From JADGGM01 sp025449955 (GTDB lineage Bacteria; Gemmatimonadota; Gemmatimonadetes; Gemmatimonadales; Gemmatimonadaceae): 64,000 nt of DNA. Positions within the stretch are counted from its first letter, which is position 1; every line of letters starts with the position of its first letter. The notes under the pieces were generated by a model. It saw only the letters and a program-made list of their open reading frames with translations, was not told the DNA's origin and searched no databases. The translations under genes and the position numbers were made by a program. The stretch covers positions 12,289 through 76,288 of the forward strand of contig DATBNO010000117.1 of assembly GCA_036554285.1 (NCBI GenBank). Direction: 5' to 3'. This document shows positions 59,075-64,000 of the stretch, in pieces.

Positions 59075-60135
59075 TTCGGGAAGATCGCCGGGAACACGAT
59101 GTCGGTGGTGAAGATGCAGCGGTCGTTGTGTCCGCACTCGGGCACGATGATCGCCTTGGAATTCTTGGCGCGCAGCGTGTCGGTGACGTACTTGAAGAAC
59201 GCTTCGCCGCGCGCCCGGCGCGTGGGACCCTGCGCCATGGCCGACGGCGAGGAATCGAATCCGCCCAACGGCAGCACGTCCACCTGGCCCAACAAATACG
59301 TCGTGGGACGCTCGGCGAGTTGGCGGCGGAGCTGGTCGTCGCTCATGTGTTCGGTGTAGCCTCGGCGATCCTCGAGTCCCGCCGGCCAGTGGTTGTAGCG
59401 CGGCACGGCGGTCGAGTCGAACGGCCCGTATGTGTAGCCGGTGTGCACGGCCTCGCCGTCCTTGCCTAACGGAGCCCGGACCGCGGCGGCGGAATCGGCG
59501 TCACCCTGGCGCAACGGACGGACCGCGGCCGGCCACGCGTAGCTCGACGGATTGGCCACCACGTAGCTGACGCGCACGCCCAGCGTTCCGTGGACCGTGT
59601 TCGCCATTTCGTAGCGCGTCGCGAACTGGCCGCCCGCCGAGTGTCCGGCGACGACGATCCTGGTCAGGTTGGGGAATACCTTCTTGTCGGCCAGGCGCCG
59701 CAGAATCTCATCCATGAAGTCGAACGAGGAGAGCGTCGGGTTGGTCGGCGACATCCCGCCGGAGCGCCACGTGTCGCCGCGCTCGGGCCACACCACTTCG
59801 TTAGGCGCCGCCGAGTCGCGCTCGGCGATGAAGTGCGGCGCGATAACGATCGTGTTGGCGAGCGCGCCGTACAGGAACGCCGCGGCGGTCGCGGTCTGGA
59901 AATAGTGGTCCGCGTTGCGGCCCGCGCCGTGCACCATGATCAACGCCCGCGTAATCGCAGCGTTAGGCGCGGTGAGCGGGGAGGTGGCGTAGACCATCGA
60001 GCGGGCGGATCCGCCGCCGTAGGTGATCCACTGTTCGCAGGCCGTGGTGGCGGTGGTGCACGGCGCAGGGGATTGCGCCGACGCGGGGATCGCGAGCGCG
60101 AGGAGACATGCGAGAACGGCACAGGAGGGTCGCAT
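59071..60135 (-). CDS. Secreted alpha/beta hydrolase
   Basis: 354 residues. Signal peptide MRPSCAVLACLLALAIPASA. Hydrolase fold with oxyanion region ALIMVHGAGRNADHYF, nucleophile elbow VVAGHSAGGQF, a probable Asp in the YLLGQVDVLP strand and a C-terminal His in VPECGHNDRCIF. It resembles extracellular esterases; the substrate is unknown. ATG 60135 is chosen for the signal peptide. Confidence 0.82.
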   Translation of the reverse strand: MRPSCAVLACLLALAIPASAQSPAPCTTATTACEQWITYGGGSARSMVYATSPLTAPNAAITRALIMVHGAGRNADHYFQTATAAAFLYGALANTIVIAPHFIAERDSAAPNEVVWPERGDTWRSGGMSPTNPTLSSFDFMDEILRRLADKKVFPNLTRIVVAGHSAGGQFATRYEMANTVHGTLGVRVSYVVANPSSYAWPAAVRPLRQGDADSAAAVRAPLGKDGEAVHTGYTYGPFDSTAVPRYNHWPAGLEDRRGYTEHMSDDQLRRQLAERPTTYLLGQVDVLPLGGFDSSPSAMAQGPTRRARGEAFFKYVTDTLRAKNSKAIIVPECGHNDRCIFTTDIVFPAIFPN

Positions 60136-60280
60136 CGAAAACCGAGACCGGAGTAAGTCCATCGACAAGAGGCGAAGGGACCCGGACCGACCCGGGCCTC
60201 CGGCCCCCAAATGGGGCACGGAGGCAGAACGATACGACGCCGCAGCCTCATCGCAAGGCGGTGCGGCGGCGTGTCTTCCG

Positions 60281-60592
60281 TTAGCCCTCGATCTTGAACA
60301 CCTCACGCTTGCCGTGGTCGATCAGATCGTGGTAGCCGGTCATGATCTCCTCGAACTTCTTCTGCGCGTCCGCCGGAACCTGATCCGGCGACATCATGTC
60401 CTCGAACGCCTTGAGACTCGGCGCCTCGAACTCGGCGACCACGGTCCAGTAGCGCTCGGCACACATGTCCGTGAGCACGCGCATCCGCGGCATACCGAAT
60501 TGCTGGTTCAGCTTCGACATGGCAATGAACTTCTCGACCATCGGCCGCACCTTGCCCGGCTTGCAGTACATGGTTTCGCGGATGAGATACAT
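60281..60592 (-). CDS. Small dimeric alpha-beta barrel protein (NIPSNAP/ABM-like)
   Basis: 103 residues beginning MYLIRETMYCKPGKVRPMVE after a strong GGGAGAGG site (ATG 60592). The pattern of beta strands (RVLTDMCAERYWTVVAEFEA) and helices fits a dimeric ferredoxin-like barrel such as NIPSNAP or antibiotic-biosynthesis monooxygenase-like proteins. No catalytic residue is obvious. It is read on its own, downstream of no other reverse gene. Confidence 0.7.
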   Translation of the reverse strand: MYLIRETMYCKPGKVRPMVEKFIAMSKLNQQFGMPRMRVLTDMCAERYWTVVAEFEAPSLKAFEDMMSPDQVPADAQKKFEEIMTGYHDLIDHGKREVFKIEG

Positions 60593-60680
60593 GGGCCTCT
60601 CCCTGTGACAAGTTGAACTGTTGCACCTCCCGGACCTATTTAGCGGAACGAGGACATTCGTCAACGCCGCGCACCTCCCC

Positions 60681-60729
60681 TTGCGCTTCTACAAGAAAGC
60701 CCGCATACTGAAATCCGTCCTGTAGAAGC
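60681..60729 (+). promoter_or_regulatory. Promoter with flanking inverted repeat before second ADOP gene
   Basis: TTGCGC (60681-60686), 17-nt spacer, CATACT (60704-60709). A perfect 9-bp inverted repeat, GCTTCTACA (60685-60693) and TGTAGAAGC (60721-60729), surrounds the -10. It could be a repressor site or a 5' UTR hairpin. The ATG lies 15 nt further on. Confidence 0.55.
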
Positions 60730-60744
60730 ACGAGGGATACATCG

Positions 60745-63474
60745 ATGCTGACCGAGCTCTGGTCCGACCTGCGGTACCGCGCACGCGCGCTCTTCCAGCG
60801 CCAGGCCGTCGAGCGGGAGCTGGACGCCGAGCTGCGGTTCCACGTCGAGCGACAAGCCGAGGTCTACGAGCGCACCGGCATGCCGCGCGACGAAGCGCGG
60901 CGACGCGCACAACTCGCGTTCGGCGGCGTCGAACGGATGAAAGAAGCCAGCCGCGACGTGCGCGGCACCGGCGTTGTCGAGACCCTCGCGCAGGACACGC
61001 GGTTCGCCTTGCGCTCGCTGCGCAAACACCCGAGCTTCGCGATCACCGTCGTCCTCACGCTGGCGATCGGCATCGGCGCGAACGCGGCCATGTTCGCGCT
61101 GCTCGACGCGCTGCTGCTTCGGCCGCTGCCCGTTGGGCATCCCGACCAGTTGGTGATCATCGGCGACCCGGCCGGCGTCATGTCGGCGTGGCACGGCTCG
61201 CCGATGGTCGATTACGTGTCGTCCCCCGTGTACGCGGACCTGCGCGACCGCACGCGAACCCTCGCCGCCGTGTACGCCACCGGCCAGGCGGGTTCGCTCG
61301 ATGTCGTCGCGCCGGGCGGCGACGTCGAGCACCCTGAGGGCCGACTCGTGACGGGCAACTTCTTCTCCGTGCTCGAGGTCCCGGCGTCGCTCGGCCGCAC
61401 CTTCACGGCCGATGAGGACCGTGTTCCGTTAGGCGACCCGGTGGTCGTCATCAGCGACGACTACTGGCACCGGCGCTACGGCGCCGATCGTGCTGCGTTA
61501 GGCACGACGATGGTCGTGAACGGCGTGCCGCTCACCATCATCGGCGTCGCGCCGCGCGGGTTCCGGGGCGACATCGTCGGCCAGGCGATCGACGTCTGGA
61601 TCCCGATGATGATGCGCCAGGCCATCCAGCCCCGCGGGACACCGATGGACGATCGGACGTTTTCGTGGCTCGCGGTGATGGGCCGCCTCGCCCCGGGCGC
61701 CACGCTGGCGCAGGCCCGGGCCGAGCTCCCCGTGATCGAGGCGCGATCGATCCGTGCGCATCTCACCGGTCACGACCTCGAGGCGTTCGATCAAGACCTG
61801 CGCGCGGATCCCATCCGTGTGAGTGCCGGCGCGCGCGGCTTCTCCGAGTTTCGTCCGCTGTACGGGCCAGCGCTGATCGTGTTGATGACGGCCGTTGCCC
61901 TCATCGCGCTCGTCGTGTGCGCCAACGTCGCCAACCTGATGTTGGCACGCGCCGGTGCCCGCGCGCGCGAGATGATCGTGCGCCTCACGTTGGGCGCCGG
62001 GCGCAGGCGGTTGGTGCAGCAGCTGCTCACCGAGAGCGCCATCCTCGCCGCCGCGGCCGGCACCTTGGGCCTGGTGCTCGCGGTGTGGGGCAGCCGCCTC
62101 CTGTTAGGCGTGGCCGCGGTCGGCGACGAGCCGCTGGCGCTCGACGTCGCACCCGATCTCCGGCTGTTCGCGTTCACCTGCGGCGTCACGCTGGTCTGCG
62201 TGATCCTGTTCGGCTTCGCGCCGGCGCTGCGATCGACGCGTCTCGACCTCGGCACCGCGCTGCGTGCGCACGGGCGCGGCCTGGCGGGCTCGCGCGCCCG
62301 GTTAGGCCGGGCCGCGCTCGGCCCCGCGCTCGTCGTTGGACAGGTGGCGTTGTCGACGCTGCTGTTGATCGGCGCCGGCCTCCTGGTCCACAGCGTCCAA
62401 CGCATCCTTACCGTGGACCTCGGCTTCGACCGGGCGCATATCGTCACCGTCAAAGTGCCGATGGACCGAACCGGCGCCACGGGCGCCGGTGTGATGGCGC
62501 TCGGGCGCGAGCTGGCCAATCAAATGCGCGTCGTTCCAGGCGTTCGCGCGGTCACGTACTCGGAGGAAGGCCTGTTCAGCGGCGGCGAATCCGACGGACA
62601 CGTGACCATCGCCGGCTTCTCGGCGCCGGCCGACTCGCAGTTGTCGATCAACTACGACGTCGTCGGACCCGGATACGTGGGCGCGGTCGGTGGCCATCTC
62701 GTTCGCGGGCGCGACCTGGACGACCGCGACGTCCAGGGCGCCGAGACTGCCGCGGTGATCAACGAAACGATGGCGCGGTACTACTTTCACGGCGTCGATC
62801 CGATCGGTGCGTCATTTACCGTGGAGTCCATTCCGTTCACGATCGTCGGCGTCGTGCACGACATGCAGGAGCAAGATGTGCGCGCGGCTCCGGTTAGGCG
62901 CGCGTACCTGCCGGTGGCGCAAATGGGCGTGCCGCCCAAGGAACTCATCTACGAGGTGCGCGTCGCCGGATTGCCCGAGCTGTTCGTCACACCGATTCGC
63001 GCGGCGCTCAGTGAACACCATCCAAGCCTTCGCAGTGCGATCAAACCGCTCGATGCGATGGTGCGCGAATCCGTGGGCCAGGATTTGTTGCTCACGCGCG
63101 TCACGACGTTCTTCGGCCTGGCCGCCTTGCTCGTGGCCGCGATCGGCTTGTACGGCATTACCTCGTACTCGACATCGCAACGGACCGGCGAGTTTGGTCT
63201 GCGCAGCGCACTCGGCGCCGCGCCGCGGGATCTGGTGTCGATGATACTGGGCGAAGCATTGCGCCTTGCGGTCATCGGCGTGGCGATCGGGCTGCCCGCC
63301 GGTCTCGCGGCCGCTCACCTCATTCGCTCGCAGGTATTCGGCGTGGGCACCGTGGATGTCGCGTCGATCGCCGTCGCTGTCGTAGCATTGACGATCACGA
63401 CGATGGTCGCGAGCTACCTGCCGGCGCGACGCGCCGCCCGCGTGGGACCGCTCGAGGCGCTACGGAGCGAATAG
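60745..63474 (+). CDS. ADOP-type ABC transporter permease (MacB/FtsX fold), second copy
   Basis: 909 residues with the same architecture as the permease at 44310. The permease-prefix is ERELDAELRFHVERQAE and ARRRAQLAFGGVERMKEA. The first helix is FAITVVLTLAIGIGANAAMF, followed by a MacB core, a middle helix cluster (VLMTAVALIALVVCANVANLML), a second core and three C-terminal helices (FFGLAALLVAAIGLYGITSYS). Unlike the first copy it has no padR neighbour but carries a promoter-overlapping inverted repeat. The substrate is unknown. A perfect 11-bp inverted repeat spans its stop codon. Confidence 0.9.
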   Translation: MLTELWSDLRYRARALFQRQAVERELDAELRFHVERQAEVYERTGMPRDEARRRAQLAFGGVERMKEASRDVRGTGVVETLAQDTRFALRSLRKHPSFAITVVLTLAIGIGANAAMFALLDALLLRPLPVGHPDQLVIIGDPAGVMSAWHGSPMVDYVSSPVYADLRDRTRTLAAVYATGQAGSLDVVAPGGDVEHPEGRLVTGNFFSVLEVPASLGRTFTADEDRVPLGDPVVVISDDYWHRRYGADRAALGTTMVVNGVPLTIIGVAPRGFRGDIVGQAIDVWIPMMMRQAIQPRGTPMDDRTFSWLAVMGRLAPGATLAQARAELPVIEARSIRAHLTGHDLEAFDQDLRADPIRVSAGARGFSEFRPLYGPALIVLMTAVALIALVVCANVANLMLARAGARAREMIVRLTLGAGRRRLVQQLLTESAILAAAAGTLGLVLAVWGSRLLLGVAAVGDEPLALDVAPDLRLFAFTCGVTLVCVILFGFAPALRSTRLDLGTALRAHGRGLAGSRARLGRAALGPALVVGQVALSTLLLIGAGLLVHSVQRILTVDLGFDRAHIVTVKVPMDRTGATGAGVMALGRELANQMRVVPGVRAVTYSEEGLFSGGESDGHVTIAGFSAPADSQLSINYDVVGPGYVGAVGGHLVRGRDLDDRDVQGAETAAVINETMARYYFHGVDPIGASFTVESIPFTIVGVVHDMQEQDVRAAPVRRAYLPVAQMGVPPKELIYEVRVAGLPELFVTPIRAALSEHHPSLRSAIKPLDAMVRESVGQDLLLTRVTTFFGLAALLVAAIGLYGITSYSTSQRTGEFGLRSALGAAPRDLVSMILGEALRLAVIGVAIGLPAGLAAAHLIRSQVFGVGTVDVASIAVAVVALTITTMVASYLPARRAARVGPLEALRSE

Positions 63475-63485
63475 GCCTCGAGCGG
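63448..63485 (+). terminator. Hairpin spanning the stop codon of the ADOP gene
   Basis: CCGCTCGAGGC (63448-63458) pairs perfectly with GCCTCGAGCGG (63475-63485); the 16-nt loop ends with the TAG stop. A short T-run lies 25 nt further on, too far for a standard intrinsic terminator, so it may instead protect the 3' end. Confidence 0.4.
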
Positions 63486-63595
63486 GGGTGAGCGGGGTGG
63501 GATGACGGGTTTTTAGGGTGCTCGGCGCAATGGAGGAAGCAGGGCGCGGGGGCGATGCGGCCACCCGCCTTCACCTCCACTCCGAGGATCGCATC

Positions 63596-64000
63596 ATGCG
63601 TGGCAGGATCCTGCAGTACAACGGCACGGACGGCACCGGCACCATCGCTGCCGCCGATTCGCAGTACAAGTTCGACATTGGCATGTGGAAGAGCCCCACG
63701 GCGCCGACGGTGGGAAAGACGGTCGAGCTCGTCGTCGACAATTCGCTCGTGAGCGCCGTGACGATCGTGCCCGACGATGTGCTGCTCCGCGAGAAGACGG
63801 CGGAGTTAGGCGGGAAGCTCGGCACCTTGGTGAGCGGGCTGGGGAAGAGCGCGGGCGCAGGCGCGGCCAGCGGTGCGACGCCGCACGCCGGCGGCGGCGC
63901 CGCCGTCATGTCCGGCGCCGCGCCGGGGCTCAACCTCGCGTCCAACCCGATCGTCCAACGCTACGGCATGCTGACGCTCGGCGCGTACGTGGTGTTCCTC
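63596..64000 (+). CDS. Protein with OB-like N-terminal domain, cut by window edge
   Basis: 135 codons visible. The first 70 residues (MRGRILQYNGTDGTGTIAA onward, with YKFDIGMW and GKTVELVV) look like a small cold-shock/OB-type beta domain found fused to membrane proteins. A Gly/Ala/Ser linker follows, and a hydrophobic helix begins at the window end (YGMLTLGAYVVFL). GAGG lies 9 nt before ATG 63596. The remainder and function lie outside the window. Confidence 0.65.
   Translation, partial: MRGRILQYNGTDGTGTIAAADSQYKFDIGMWKSPTAPTVGKTVELVVDNSLVSAVTIVPDDVLLREKTAELGGKLGTLVSGLGKSAGAGAASGATPHAGGGAAVMSGAAPGLNLASNPIVQRYGMLTLGAYVVFL

Noticed and set aside
1..64000. tRNA, rRNA, CRISPR arrays, transposases or phage genes
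   Set aside because: Looked for conserved tRNA/rRNA words, direct repeats with regular spacers and transposase motifs; none found.

Overview
The window is about two-thirds GC, densely packed (gaps mostly under 200 bp), and carries only chromosomal genes. I saw no insertion sequence, prophage, CRISPR array, rRNA or tRNA. Gene content points to a Gram-negative soil-type bacterium, most likely Gemmatimonadota: two ADOP-type MacB/FtsX permeases (one with its PadR regulator), a long BNR-repeat secreted protein, M16 and M13 peptidases, a DUF4129-DUF4350-MoxR-DUF58 cluster, Pal, and many sensor kinases. The phylum is an inference from gene content and base composition, not from a marker gene.

Layout. 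1-3962: a reverse-strand operon of sensor kinase, sigma54 response regulator and second sensor kinase, cut by the left edge. 4113-9345: CorC/HlyC-type CBS membrane protein, ArfB-like ribosome rescue hydrolase, a secreted protein, a short MutY and a short MprF. 9395-17773: the MoxR cluster (DUF4129, DUF4350, MoxR ATPase, DUF58) facing an RDD-SpoIIM fusion and a lipoprotein with an HEIAH zinc motif. 17917-22148: Sua5/TsaC, a soluble Ser/Thr kinase and a hybrid histidine kinase. 22378-30421: M16 peptidase, DUF3857/transglutaminase protein and two lipoproteins. 30426-34588: esterase, YdjC/ChbG deacetylase, family 2 glycosyltransferase and a cyclopropane-fatty-acid synthase, all reverse. 34782-37280: M15-like protein, Pal, DUF1707 protein and AroH chorismate mutase. 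37541-42764: F420-type oxidoreductase, then a copper operon (CopZ, a 28-residue membrane peptide, CopA, CsoR) and a PAS kinase. 42736-51095: membrane protein, methyltransferase, PadR/ADOP pair, CTP-synthase-like amidotransferase, and an ECF sigma/anti-sigma/DUF4097-like module. 51108-60592: M13 peptidase, an attenuator-controlled phenylalanine hydroxylase, BNR protein, SRPBCC and macro-domain proteins, a secreted hydrolase and a small barrel protein. 60745-64000: a second ADOP permease and the start of a small membrane protein with an OB-like head.

Two observations stand out. First, the phenylalanine hydroxylase gene is preceded by a 28-codon leader ORF with four Tyr codons in five, a segment that can form an antiterminator, and a perfect intrinsic terminator. 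This is a complete classical attenuator that would respond to tyrosine, the product of the enzyme. Second, the heptamer GTTAGGC/GCCTAAC occurs roughly a hundred times (counted by eye; about seven expected by chance). It appears in both orientations and in all reading frames, and it forces rare TTA, CTA and CCT codons. That is the signature of a DNA-level repeat such as an uptake, Chi-like or HIP1-like sequence.

Other readable regulation: a 52-bp dyad enclosing the padR promoter, two CsoR boxes in front of copZ, and several promoter-overlapping inverted repeats.
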